Source: Oppiella nova
Lineage: Eukaryota > Arthropoda > Arachnida > Sarcoptiformes > Oppiidae
Direction of reading: 5' to 3'
NCBI GenBank assembly: GCA_905397405.1
Contig: CAJPVJ010000553.1
Coordinates: 1-23,205, forward strand
DNA: 23,205 nucleotides
Positions 11,719 through 21,066 of this stretch are shown here, in pieces. Positions within the stretch are counted from its first letter, which is position 1, and the number at the start of each line of letters is the position of its first letter. A program made the translations under genes and the position numbers. The notes beneath the pieces are model-generated. The model was given only the letters and a program-made list of their open reading frames with translations, was not told where the DNA came from and searched no databases.

Positions 11719-12695
11719 GAGATTCGTGTGGACATCCCGTTCCCCACACATAACGATCCCTCTATTCATTCTCAGTGTGTGTTTAAAAAGTTAAGAATTG
11801 GACTAAAAATTATAGTCTGCGCTAAGAATTGCTGCCAATTCCTAGGAAAGGGACCTTAATTTATAGCCAAACCCATTAACTACCGGTGCGTATCGACCGG
11901 TGACCTAAACTCAGGGTTTAAATTATATATCTCACGAACCGGTAGTTTTTTGATCAAGTTTTATGATTTCATTTATTTATTTATTGTTTGAAAAGTTTTT
12001 TTTTATTATTTTTGTTACATTTTATAGCATTTTTGCTAACGGTTTATATGTGTCGCCCATTGTGTGTAATAACAATATATACGTGAATTACAATTGACTC
12101 TTGGTATAATTTACACATGCATTAACTTATTGAACTTGCCGAGTTAATATTTTAGTTTGTGTATATTATATGAAATAATTTTTAACTCTAATATGCTATA
12201 ATCAAAACCATAATAACATTGAAAACTAATATTGATTTATATACAGAATATTCCATGTGTTAGTAATCACATACACACCCTAAAAAATGCTAACAGCCCT
12301 TTAGATTGCTTAATATTTTGTTACACAATGACATGTCGGTGCCCCTACCAGTCTAATGTGTTATCGCACTGGTATGTTTGGCATCGGGTGCCCAAATGGC
12401 CATTAGTGAGTCTAATATTCTTTAGTTTTTTTATATCTATTTTTTGTAAGTCTTTTGTATATATTCTCCCCTCTATTGTTAATAGACATATGTTTTCGTG
12501 ATAATTATTGACTACCATTCCCCTCCAAAACTCAGTATATAATGTGCTGTTAAACTGGAATTATTGATATGTTTTTTTGTTGGATAGTTATCCACAGTTT
12601 AGTAGTTACATCCCATTCCCCTCTCTAACCGTCATTAGTCTTAATATATTATAAAATATTGAGTAAAATGTCTTTTTTATGTCTTTTATTATGCA

Positions 12696-12714
12696 TCTCT
12701 CTCTCTCTCTCTCT
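12696..12714. repeat. (CT)n microsatellite
   Basis: Short CT tract of about 19 bases. Confidence 0.9.
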
Positions 12715-13519
12715 GCGCCTAAGAATAGAAATCTGAAAAAAAGTTTTTATATTTTAATTTAATTTAAACGAAAAAAATTTGTTCAAAATTTCGTTTACTA
12801 TTTTTCAGATGAATTGACATAAAAAATAATTTTTTCCAAAATAATAACTCAAAACAAGAAAAGCAAGAAAAAAGTTTTGAATTAAAATTTGCATTCATTT
12901 TGTTTCACTTCATTTACTTAACACTTTAGTGAACACAATGGGAATGGGAGGACAGGCTGTGTTTTTTTTATATTGTAATATACTGTAGTGACTCCGTATA
13001 TTTGACTATTATATGGTTCACATGAGTTTTGTGTCTATAATTTAGTGAACATGTTTTGATGTATTAAAATAATTACACATTTTTGTCGCTAGTATTTGGA
13101 GTTTTGAAAAATTAAATTTTTAAATATTATCTTAAAACAGTTTTTTTGTGTTAATTTGATATAAAATTGTTTCAATATTTGCCACATCAATGAATATATT
13201 TTGAATTAAATTTTTATGCTATAATTGGTATAAGATTTAAATGAATACTGTACTAAAATATTTTCTATAGATTTAATCTAATATTATTAAAAGATTGTTT
13301 TGCATTTAATTTGTTTTACTTGGTTAAAATCTTATAGATTATAAATTTAAAAATTATTTAAAGTACTGATATTCTCTCACCAATTGTTATAACTATTTAT
13401 GACTTATAACCTATTTATAATCATGTTAATTTCAGATTTACAGTTTGTTAAATCGCTATTTATTTTTGGTTAATTTTATTCTAGAAATTTTATTAAAGTT
13501 TTAATAATTTTCTATGAGT
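12715..13519. other. AT-rich non-coding stretch
   Basis: I see nothing gene-like. One GGAGGACAGGCTGT word at 12947-12960 shares GGACAGGCTGT with a site near 14806. Confidence 0.55.
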
Positions 13520-13527
13520 AATATAAT

Positions 13528-13920
13528 TAGGGCTGCCACCCGTCCTCCAATTGGAGGATTGTCCTCCAATCGGCCCCTCAAAAAACAGTCCTCCCGAGGG
13601 TCTCAGGAGGACAATGTAATGTCCTCCCAGAGATATTTGCCAAAATAACTTAAATATTAATTTGATTCTTAGTTAAATTTGTAAATATATTTAATTTAAC
13701 TTTTGATGTGAATATAAAATATTTATTTAAACTGTGAAATCATTGTTCGGAGGACAATAACAAGTGTTTTAAACATTAAAACAATAGTTTCTTATACATT
13801 ATTATGAGTACAAGAGACAAAATTATAAATAAATATGTTGTAGTCCTCCCAATGTCCTCCTGACCTGCCTTAATTTTGGCAATTTGTCCTCCCGGGCTCT
13901 GAAAATAGGTGGCAGCCCTA
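13528..13920 (+). mobile_element. hAT-like non-autonomous transposon (MITE), copy 1
   Basis: The 393-bp element has perfect 13-bp terminal inverted repeats, TAGGGCTGCCACC on the left and GGTGGCAGCCCTA on the right. It is flanked by a perfect 8-bp direct repeat, AATATAAT (13520-13527 and 13921-13928), the expected target-site duplication. Eight-base duplications, short G-rich termini and clustered subterminal motifs are typical of the hAT superfamily. Here GTCCTCC/GGAGGAC recurs about nine times, mostly near the two ends. A perfect 16-bp palindrome, TCCTCCAATTGGAGGA, lies at 13543-13558. There is no coding capacity, so movement would need a transposase from elsewhere. A second copy in the opposite orientation is at 17713-18101. 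Confidence 0.92.
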
Positions 13921-13928
13921 AATATAAT

Positions 13929-14733
13929 CAATGTTTTATATTAACATAATTGTCAAATTATATTAATTTTATATATAATAATATTTATTTAATAATTTAT
14001 TTTTACTCTGTTTTTATAATACAAATCCCATACAATTTATATATTACAAAATACATGAAAATCAATGGATAACAAAAAAAATGTGTCAAATTATTTACAG
14101 ATTAAAAGCACATCCATTACTAATTAATACTGTACACCAGAAACAAGCTAAATAAATAAGTATTAAGCACCGGGAGCTTTTACCGGTACCGCTCGTAAAT
14201 ACCAATAAAAACAATGAGTGGGGACAGACAGTCAGCCCTATCAATAGCCACCACTGATAGGTGATAGGGATGAGTGAAATGGGGAAAGTTATATATATAT
14301 ATATATCAGAGCACCGTTAGAGTCAATACAAATAGACAAACGATTGGCGCAAACAGTTGTTTAGCCGACGATTGTCTCTGACTTTGAATTGCAATCCATT
14401 GTCTCTCTCGGAGTGTCTGTCGATGTGTTTTCGGAAAGCCTTTTATTCCTGAACTCTCTCTCTCTCAGCGAAACATTAAAAATAAAAGCCTTTGTCTTGA
14501 GTTACATATTATCTCTGGCGCTGACGACAACTTAAAGCCCAGAAATTGTCTGAAATGAATCCTAAGAGTAAATAAATGATAGGAATGATCGAGTTTTACG
14601 TATAGTATAGGAAATATAGTTGGGCACAGAATATTCTGTGCTTGATATAAAATATGCTTGCACACACACATATATTATATTCCGGGTATTAAATTAGAGA
14701 CTAACGCCTTATCTATAACATTGTGTTTTTCAG
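13929..14733. other. Non-coding stretch before the candidate exon
   Basis: An AT-rich left half is followed by a less AT-rich part (about 14160-14640) holding TTTACCGGTACCGC near 14178, G-rich GGGACAG/GGGATGA words near 14220 and 14267, an (AT)n tract at 14290-14306 and the longest palindrome copy (14624-14641). This higher-GC segment could hold an untranslated first exon or promoter of the Side-like gene, but I cannot point to a start site. Confidence 0.45.
14624..14641 (+). repeat. Longest palindrome copy, GCACAGAATATTCTGTGC
   Basis: A perfect 18-bp palindrome. It is the only copy in which GCAC is present on the left as well as GTGC on the right, and it lies about 90 bases upstream of the candidate 51-nt exon. 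Confidence 0.85.
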
Positions 14734-14784
14734 TCATACCTGGGATTAAACTGCGGCCTCAAAGTGGACGGGAAGACCACAGCG
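14734..14784 (+). CDS. Candidate 51-nt micro-exon, probably 5' exon of the Side-like gene
   Basis: A GC-rich island of 51 bases sits in AT-rich DNA between a good acceptor (TTGTGTTTTTCAG, ending 14733) and a good donor (GTATGT, 14785). The next Ig exon at 18436 needs a preceding exon that ends with one extra base. In that phase this segment is open and reads IPGIKLRPQSGREDHS. Its last G joins TA of the next exon to give Val-Tyr-Pro. A second frame is also open (SYLGLNCGLKVDGKTTA) but would not join the Ig exon in frame. In the Side family a signal peptide and short linker come before the first Ig domain. This segment could be that linker, but no signal peptide exon is recognised upstream. It could also be an untranslated or alternative exon. 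The call rests on splice signals, composition and phase only. Confidence 0.42.
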
Positions 14785-16248
14785 GTATGTATTAGTAGTG
14801 CATAGGGACAGGCTGTCTGTCCATCACTGATAATGTCTGATGTATTTGTTTGTTATAATAAATCGTTTGATAATTTATTGCATTTTGTTATACACTTCAA
14901 ATGGAAACACAAATTCTTGAGATAGTAGTAGTCGTGTGTTGTTAGAGATTATACGTGCGATAAATAGTGTAGAATTCTGTGTACAGAATATTCTGTGCAT
15001 TGGATTCAGCGAATTGATGGCTACAGTGAGAGTTTATTGTATTTTTTAATATACTATTGAAAATGGTTTTTATATTTTTTATCAAGTGACTTAATTGTTT
15101 TTATTATAGATTATGATTTTTGGTTTTTATATTTTGTGTGATAAATCGATTTTATTTTATTGTTTTATCAACTGATTTATAGCTTGGGAATTTTTATATA
15201 AAACTTTTGACATTTTATTAATGCTAAATGTTTTGACAAATATAAAAGTTTTTATTATTATGTTAAAGAGTTTGCAAATTATAACTTAAATATAGACCTC
15301 TGGTAATTAATATTTATTGTAATTATAAAAATTTTAAAATTAATATATTTTGCTGTATTTTATATTTTTAAATTATACAGAATATCATACCCGGAATAGT
15401 ATGATTATTTTTTCAACCTTAATATCTACAGAATTTGTATGATTAGAAAATTTAAAGTTTTATTTTTAGCCCAAAACTTCTAAATTAAATTTGTAGTACA
15501 AAAACATTTTGCGGGCAAAAAATATATTTGCAAATTAAAATATATATATTTTTTTCGTCAGCGAAAATGAGATCTGCATTTGAAATATCTATATATTATT
15601 TTCAATGAAAAATACAAATTATTTTTCGTATCTTATTATTCATTCAATGAATGGGAATATTGGCCCAGAATTTGACGGCATGTATGACTTGAATGAGAAA
15701 AAAATTAATTATTTTTTATTTATTTTTCATAATACGCTTAAAACGTGTCGTAAGAATAGGACTAAGTATGAGGTTGTAATGAATTTGTATTTTAAATGGC
15801 AAAGTGCACCGGGAGGCCAGCCATTATATATATGGTTATATATGGGGTTTTAATAACCAGATAATATTTATATATTTATTACTGTGAACTAATAGGTAGG
15901 GAAGGTGTCAGTAGATTTTTATTAACAGATTAACAAGGATATAGTACAGTATTAATGTAATAACTTATAAGTATGATATTTTATAGCTAGATAAAAATAG
16001 TTAAGATTCTTATAATTTATTTTTAAGTGGACTAACATCCAATACCGTATAAGATTTGTTAAACAATTTAAGCAATTTCTGTTAACCCTTGCATATCTCA
16101 CAATCAGTGTTGTAATATAAGGGGAATGGTATGGTATAGCATACTGTACATTTAATACATGCCAGTGCAAAAAAAGTGCAAAAAAGGATTATCACATCTT
16201 AACTTATCTCGTCCATGCCATATTATAGGAAATACTGCAGCTATTATT
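14785..16248. other. AT-rich non-coding stretch, probable first part of the intron before the Ig exons
   Basis: If the candidate exon is real, this starts a 3.65-kb intron (14785-18435). It contains a perfect GGACAG...CTGTCC hairpin word at 14806-14822, an exact palindrome copy (14983-14996) and GGGGAATGGTA at 16121-16131. The open frame at 15605-15853 has no domain and sits in low-complexity sequence, so I do not call it. Confidence 0.5.
14983..14996 (+). repeat. Dispersed palindrome ACAGAATATTCTGT, exact copy
   Basis: Exact 14-mer followed by GC and preceded by a degenerate half copy (AGAATTCTGTGT, 14971-14982), so the local array reads as one and a half units. Confidence 0.8.
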
Positions 16249-16285
16249 GGTATATATATATATATATATCTCACTCACTCACTCA

Positions 16286-16331
<46 letters not shown>

Positions 16332-16332
16332 G
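16249..16332. repeat. Compound (TA)n-(TCAC)n-(TG)n-(AG)n microsatellite
   Basis: Four simple tracts abut: TA to about 16269, TCAC to about 16287, TG to about 16310, then AG to 16332. The alternating purine-pyrimidine tracts and the purine-only tract are the kinds of sequence able to adopt Z-DNA or triplex forms; that is known for such repeats in general, not shown here. Confidence 0.95.
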
Positions 16333-17704
16333 CACAGGCATATTCTATAGCTAGCTTGTTGTCAATGGCACACACATAAGGGATTACACATTAACGGAAT
16401 GACTGAGATATTTGGCATACTTTTTGGTTAAGAATTAGTGGCAATCAATAAAGAATATTCTGTGGCATTCACTGTAACACCCGGTATAAGAAACACATTA
16501 CTATAGCTATGAATATATTCAGAATTTAATAATATTTTATAAGTTAAAATTTGATTTAAAAATACTACAGTATAAATACTATAAGAAATATAAAAATAAT
16601 TTTAGACTTAAATATTTACAAATGTATATAAAAACCGTATTCCTAAATTAAAAATTTTTTTTGTAAAATAATAATATTTATTATTAACTTTTAAAATCTT
16701 TTAATGTTTTACATAAAAGAAAAAAGATTTGCATTTATATTGAGATAATCTGAAATAAATATTTATAGTATCCATACGAAATATACCGACGACTTAATGG
16801 GAGAGAAATATCTCCACTTTTTTTTCCATTAGTAATGCATTTTGTGAGACAAATCCGACAGAAATATTGCCATATTTTGTGACATTTTTGTTATGTATTT
16901 ATGATTGAGATGTTGGGGATATTGAGTGAGTATTGAATACGGAATTTGAAAACAAAAAGTACATATATATCCTAAAATACAGTTAATACACACACAAAGA
17001 ATATTCTGTGCATTATATACACTAATGTCTAATACATTAATGCAAAACAATGTCTATTCATTCCAATCCAAATGTATTATTCATTTATATATTTGTCTCA
17101 AATATTATTCCCTATTATTCCGCATGACTTTCAGCCCAACAAAATAGATATGTTTTTTGGTCTTAAATTTAATTTTCTATATTAGATAACAATTCCCTTT
17201 ATTTAAACGCCAATTGTTTGCATTAATCATAATAAGTATTTTTATATTTTTATTTAATTAGACTTTTATTTTCATTCATTGCTTTTATATTGAATTGAAT
17301 GCACGTTAATAAATATTTTATCACGAATACAATTCTGTGCTGTTAATAATTAATTAAATGACAAATATTTTGCCTATTGAAATAGTTGCCTATTAAATTA
17401 ATATCAATTTAGGCAAAATAGTTTTTAAAGTTTAATGTCGTAGTCTGACATTTTTTGTAGACCCACCCCTATCCCCATCCCTGGTCCCCTATGAAATCAA
17501 TCATTTGAAAACAATTGTAGTTTTATCACAATTGCATTCAAATAGTATATTAATAATTTTAAGTATGCGAAATGTTTGGGTCAAAAAACTTTCACTGAAT
17601 ATAAATGGCTAGTTTATAAAAATTCAATAAATTTTAATAATTTTCATAATTTAAAATACATATTTCACGCCCATCCACATACAAGTTCACATTGATTAAT
17701 ACCA
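16333..17704. other. AT-rich intronic stretch
   Basis: No coding sequence is seen. Palindrome-family copies have cores at 16453 and 16999, and a half copy (AATTCTGTGC) lies at 17332-17341. The C-rich word ACCCACCCCTATCCCCATCC lies at 17461-17480. Confidence 0.55.
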
Positions 17705-17712
17705 CTTATTAT

Positions 17713-18101
17713 TACGGCTGCCACCTATTTTCAGAGCCCGGGAGGACAAATTACCAAAATTGAGGCAGGTCAGGAGGACATTGGGAGGACAAGAAATATT
17801 TATTTTTAATTTTACCTCCTGTGCTCATAATAATATAAGAAACTATTGTTTTAATGTTTAAAACACTTGTTATTGTCCTCCGAACAATGATTTTATAGTT
17901 TATATAAATATTTTATATTCACATCAAAGTCATATATTTAATATTTACAAATTTAACTAGGAATAAAATTAATATTTGAAATATTTTGGCAAAAATATCT
18001 GGGAGGACATTCCATTGTCCTCCTGAGACCCTCGGGAGGACTGTTTTTTGTGGGGCCGATTGGAGGACAATCCTCCAATTGGAGGACGGGTGGCAGCCCT
18101 A
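17713..18101 (-). mobile_element. hAT-like non-autonomous transposon (MITE), copy 2, inverted
   Basis: This is a 389-bp copy of the element at 13528-13920 in the opposite orientation. Its termini are TACGGCTGCCACC (one mismatch) and GGTGGCAGCCCTA, flanked by a perfect 8-bp direct repeat CTTATTAT (17705-17712 and 18102-18109). The GTCCTCC/GGAGGAC subterminal words and the 16-bp TCCTCCAATTGGAGGA palindrome (18071-18086) are kept. The different flanking octamers show two independent insertions rather than a local duplication. It has no coding capacity. Confidence 0.92.
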
Positions 18102-18435
18102 CTTATTATGATAATTTTATATCGGAATATTCTGGGTGGCTTGTTCATTTTATTTTTATTTATTGTTGTCATTTGTTTATAAGTTTATCTAATGTAATAA
18201 AAAATAAAATATATATCATTTGAATTGACTTTTTAACAAAAACAAAATTATGTATAAATTTAATCTATTCAGTCTGAATATAATTAAAACATTTATAAAT
18301 CAAACTATTATATTATTGTATTATTACTTATGTGATTAGATATCAAACGCTATTATAATTATAAATACAGTAAACTTAATCATATATTTCTAATAACAAA
18401 AATTAATCAATTATATATTTTATTTGTATACACAG

Positions 18436-18777
18436 TATATCCGGATTACAAGTCCCTCGTAGGTGGTCGGGCAGAGTTGCCCTGCAATGTGACCCCACCC
18501 GCCCCGGATGACGCCATAACACTAATACTATGGTATAGGGGCGAGAATAAGACGCCCATATATACAGTGGACGCCCGGGACACACCCCTTATACAGGGCA
18601 AGCATCACGCTAGCGGGGACGTGTTCCCGGCTAACCGGGCTCAGTTCAAACTCAACGCTCAACCGGCATTGCTCAAGATTGACCCGGTTAGGGATGACGA
18701 CGACTATGAGTACCGGTGCCGCGTGGATTTTAGGTGGGGCCGCACTATGAGCACGTTCGTACGCCTCAATGTTATTG
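18436..18777 (+). CDS. Side-like receptor, exon encoding Ig domain 1 (V-type)
   Basis: This exon encodes the first immunoglobulin domain of a Sidestep-family cell-surface protein. In Drosophila, Side proteins guide motor axons and bind Beat-family receptors. The frame begins YPDYKSLVGGRAELPC and has the first cysteine (ELPCN), the core tryptophan (ILWYRGENKTPIYTVDARD) and the second cysteine in YEYRCRVDF after DPVRDDDD. The pairing of IYTVDAR-like and YxCRVDF motifs is characteristic of the N-terminal Side domain. Two N-glycosylation sequons (NVT, NKT) are present. The acceptor is TATACACAG and the donor GTGAGT. Two bases at the start finish a split codon and one base is left at the end (phases 1 and 1), the usual arrangement for an Ig domain on its own exon. 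No start codon or signal peptide lies in this exon, so at least one exon is upstream. GC content is far above that of the flanking introns. Confidence 0.88.
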
Positions 18778-18895
18778 GTGAGTTTGATTTGAGTAATATA
18801 AATATATGTTATGTATAAGTTTCTGTAGATTAAAATTAACAATAAATTTAAATTAAAATTAATATGATATATATGTTTGCCTATTGACCTACCAG

Positions 18896-19006
18896 TGCCT
18901 CCGCGAAAAGTGATCATAAAGGATGATATGGGTCGACCACTTCATGATACTATCGGGCCTTACGATGAGGACTCTAACCTGAGGTTACTTTGCGAGGCTG
19001 AAGGAG
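18896..19006 (+). CDS. Side-like receptor, exon encoding first half of Ig domain 2
   Basis: A 111-base exon, phases 1 and 1, separated from the first Ig exon by a 118-base intron. It reads VPPRKVIIKDDMGRPLHDTI, then GPYDEDSNLRLLCEAEGG. The VPP opening right after the V-type domain, the GPY-acidic stretch and LxLLCEAxGG are typical of the second Ig domain of Side proteins, and the cysteine is the first of that domain. The acceptor overlaps the dispersed word CTACCAGTGC (18889-18898), so the exon begins inside that word. The donor is GTATGG. The 2.6-kb intron that follows contains the OGFOD3-type gene on the other strand. Confidence 0.87.
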
Positions 19007-19349
19007 GTATGGAATATGTTTTTTATGATTTACATTGATTATATTTATCAGCTTTATTAAATTAATATTTGATAGTCTAAGATTCAATTATTGAAAATTT
19101 AATATTTAAAATACATTGCGTAGCATTGTTACAAATAAGTAACAATATTACTATTAGAAAGTAATATGCACTAAATAAGCGTAGAAATTGTATTATTTTC
19201 AGTGTGACTACAATATATGAATCAAAGTCATACATGATTTATATGTATTTTATATTTAGGGAATATTCTGAATGTCAGAATAATTTATTGCATTGAATAT
19301 TATAATTTTTGGTTTCCATTATCCCTGCTATTAATTCACTTCAAAACAG

Positions 19350-19379
19350 TCTCTCTCTCCCTCTCTCTCTCTCTCTCTC
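19350..19379. repeat. (CT)n microsatellite
   Basis: CT tract of about 30 bases with one CC interruption. Confidence 0.95.
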
Positions 19380-19836
19380 ATGCATTAATTAATACCAATT
19401 AATGAATAATTATGCAAAAACTTATGAATTATAATATCAATAATTAGACACTGTTTTAACATTAAATGTGCTTCAATCCAAAAGTGATTTATATATCGCG
19501 TGACATATTTGTTTCAATTCATTTAGACTCACTTAAGTTGACTGTACAGTACGTATACAGGGTCAGCCTAATTTATACAATAAATTATTTAAATTCATTT
19601 TACATATTATACATAATAGCATACCTCGAAATTCATTAGTACTAGTACCCTACACCTAATAACATAGGGTACATGTGTTGCAATATACTCTACAAACCAT
19701 TCATATAAAACACTAGTAAAAGAATATCCATTTGAAATTCATAACACAATCATTTGCAACATTTATAAACACTAATTGTTCAAAAAATGATAGATTTATA
19801 ATAATAATCAATTTGAGCACTAATTATAGAAATTAA

Positions 19837-19842
19837 TTTAAT
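19837..19842 (-). terminator. Possible ATTAAA polyadenylation signal for the OGFOD3-type gene
   Basis: Read on the minus strand, ATTAAA lies about 105 bases past the stop codon. In DNA this AT-rich such a hexamer is expected by chance, so the assignment is weak. Confidence 0.25.
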
Positions 19843-19945
19843 AAAAGGAAACATATTTCAATTAAATTACGTAAAAGTTTTCGACTTTACTGGCTGATTT
19901 ATGTGGATTTTAACTAAAATAAATATTTAGTGCATTCACTTTAGT

Positions 19946-21010
19946 CTATAATTTAATCTGTAATATTTGTTGGGGTGAAAGTAAATATAAGTTTGGACAG
20001 CCTACCCCATACAAACAACAAAATGGTTGGGCGCATGTATGCGGTCTAACAATGTGTGGCTCTGTGGCCGCAAACTTGGGGTCACACGTGAAGCCCATAA
20101 CGAGAGCATATCGGGTCCCGGAGGTGACCCTCTCGAGGAAGTGCTCGTTCTCTGAGCCGGACGTATACCACACGAGTCGTCCCAACTTAGGCTCAATCGT
20201 GTGGTTCGACATCTCGTCCGCGAATACAAAGCTTCCGCCCGAAAAGTCCGCGCCATATGTCGATAAATAGATGACAGAAGTGTAGTGATCGCTCTTAATG
20301 TGATGTCTGTCCACGTGTCTGCGCCAATACGCTTCGTATTTGTGCATGGCTCTTTTTGTCGTGATTCTTGAGAAATACGACGGCGTCGTTACGTAGAGCT
20401 GAGCCGCGGGGACACCGAAGTGAGTGGCAATCGTTTTGCGGACTTTGTTTCTCACACTTCCGTAGACTTCTAAGTCTTTTTCGGTCAACACATCCGCCTT
20501 TTCCGGCGTACTTTCGATGAGTTTATAGATATTCACGTAATTGGTTGCCAGAGACAGTCTGCCGTTATGGAGGCCCAGGTAAGAGGCGCCGCCCGACGAG
20601 CCGCCCAATGATAGGCCTCTCTTCGCCACTGACAGCAAGTGTTTGGCTTCCGATTCAGTGATCACCGAATCGGACACAAAACGTCCGCATCTTTGAGGCG
20701 CACACGAAGGGAACCGAACCCTGTCTTCGGTATAGTCTTCTTGAGAGCACATGACTTGCTGTGCGATCGGCGGACCAGTTATGGATTGAGTGGCCGAAGC
20801 CATCACCAGTTCTTTGGTGTCATTGGTTTGTGTCGTGTAGTAAACCATCACAAGAATAGCCATCGAGAGTGCCATTAGACTCATCACTCGCTTCATAATA
20901 CTCTGCTTTTGTGGTCTTTCGGGCGACACTTCTTGAGACACGTTCTCCTCATTTGTGTCGTTATTTCTATTGACAACTTCTTTACGACGATTGAGTCCAT
21001 CCGAAGACAT
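19946..21010 (-). CDS. OGFOD3: OGFOD3-type 2-oxoglutarate/Fe(II)-dependent dioxygenase, nested in a Side-like intron
   Basis: This encodes a single-pass membrane protein of the prolyl-4-hydroxylase-like dioxygenase superfamily, most like OGFOD3. That family couples 2-oxoglutarate decarboxylation to substrate oxidation; its natural substrate is not settled. From Met 21010 the protein is 354 residues. It has a polar N-terminus (1-41), one hydrophobic segment at about 42-59 (MSLMALSMAILVMVYY) and a lumenal/extracellular cysteine-containing region (CSQEDY...FPSCAPQRCGRFV). The catalytic domain follows: iron ligands His232 and Asp234 (RHVDRHH), distal His290 (SGSENEHFLERV) and the 2-oxoglutarate-binding Arg300 (GTRYAL). 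YLSTYGADFSGGSFVF, a sequon NHT and GFTCDP are OGFOD3-like. The frame is uninterrupted and the active site intact, so it looks functional. An in-frame ATG at 21103 exists but lies inside a fold-back element. I prefer 21010, just downstream of a possible splice acceptor at 21046-21058. The lack of coding introns suggests origin by retroposition. Confidence 0.88.
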   Translation of the reverse strand: MSSDGLNRRKEVVNRNNDTNEENVSQEVSPERPQKQSIMKRVMSLMALSMAILVMVYYTTQTNDTKELVMASATQSITGPPIAQQVMCSQEDYTEDRVRFPSCAPQRCGRFVSDSVITESEAKHLLSVAKRGLSLGGSSGGASYLGLHNGRLSLATNYVNIYKLIESTPEKADVLTEKDLEVYGSVRNKVRKTIATHFGVPAAQLYVTTPSYFSRITTKRAMHKYEAYWRRHVDRHHIKSDHYTSVIYLSTYGADFSGGSFVFADEMSNHTIEPKLGRLVWYTSGSENEHFLERVTSGTRYALVMGFTCDPKFAATEPHIVRPHTCAQPFCCLYGVGCPNLYLLSPQQILQIKL

Positions 21011-21044
21011 TGTGACCAATGAATTGATAATCCAATCAAATATC

Positions 21045-21058
21045 ACTGAAAGCACAGA
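21045..21058 (-). promoter_or_regulatory. Possible 3' splice site upstream of the OGFOD3-type start codon
   Basis: Read on the minus strand, TTCTGTGCTTTCAG is a good acceptor, 36 bases before the ATG at 21010. If used, the gene has a spliced 5' untranslated exon further right, and the in-frame ATG at 21103 is intronic. No matching donor was identified. Confidence 0.4.
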
Positions 21059-21066
21059 AAACAGAT

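Larger units (their letters stand above)
10638..12695. other. Non-coding stretch with GC-richer islands
   Basis: No gene is called. At 10703-10790 there is a C-rich block (CCCCACCCCCGACTCCGC at 10762-10779). It contains small open frames on both strands but has no family likeness and no good splice context. Two exact palindromes (11072-11085, 11705-11718) and a variant (core 12246) lie here, with GCACTGGTAG at 11591-11600, GCACTGGTA at 12366-12374 and a cluster of ACCGGT words at 11880-11945. TACCATTCCCC at 12513-12523 is the reverse complement of the GGGGAATGGTA word. Confidence 0.55.
19007..19945. other. Intron 5' part, between Ig-2 half exon and the nested gene
   Basis: AT-rich, with one palindrome-family core (19261) and a CT microsatellite (19350-19379). 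No coding sequence. Its right end would hold the 3' untranslated region of the minus-strand gene. Confidence 0.6.

Noticed and set aside
15605-15853. 82-codon open frame on the + strand
   Set aside because: Low-complexity AT-rich sequence, no domain, no splice or promoter context; consistent with chance.
17969-18172. 67-codon minus-strand open frame
   Set aside because: Lies mostly inside MITE copy 2, which is non-coding.
18528-18917. 129-codon antisense open frame over the first Ig exon
   Set aside because: It is a shadow of the GC-rich Ig exon; the + strand frame has conserved Side motifs and proper splice sites.
996-19268. Palindrome family as a CRISPR array or satellite
   Set aside because: Spacing varies from about 150 bases to several kilobases, and the sequence between copies is unrelated and of irregular length.
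20002-20878. Other open frames on both strands within the dioxygenase gene
   Set aside because: Overlapping shadows of the GC-rich coding frame.
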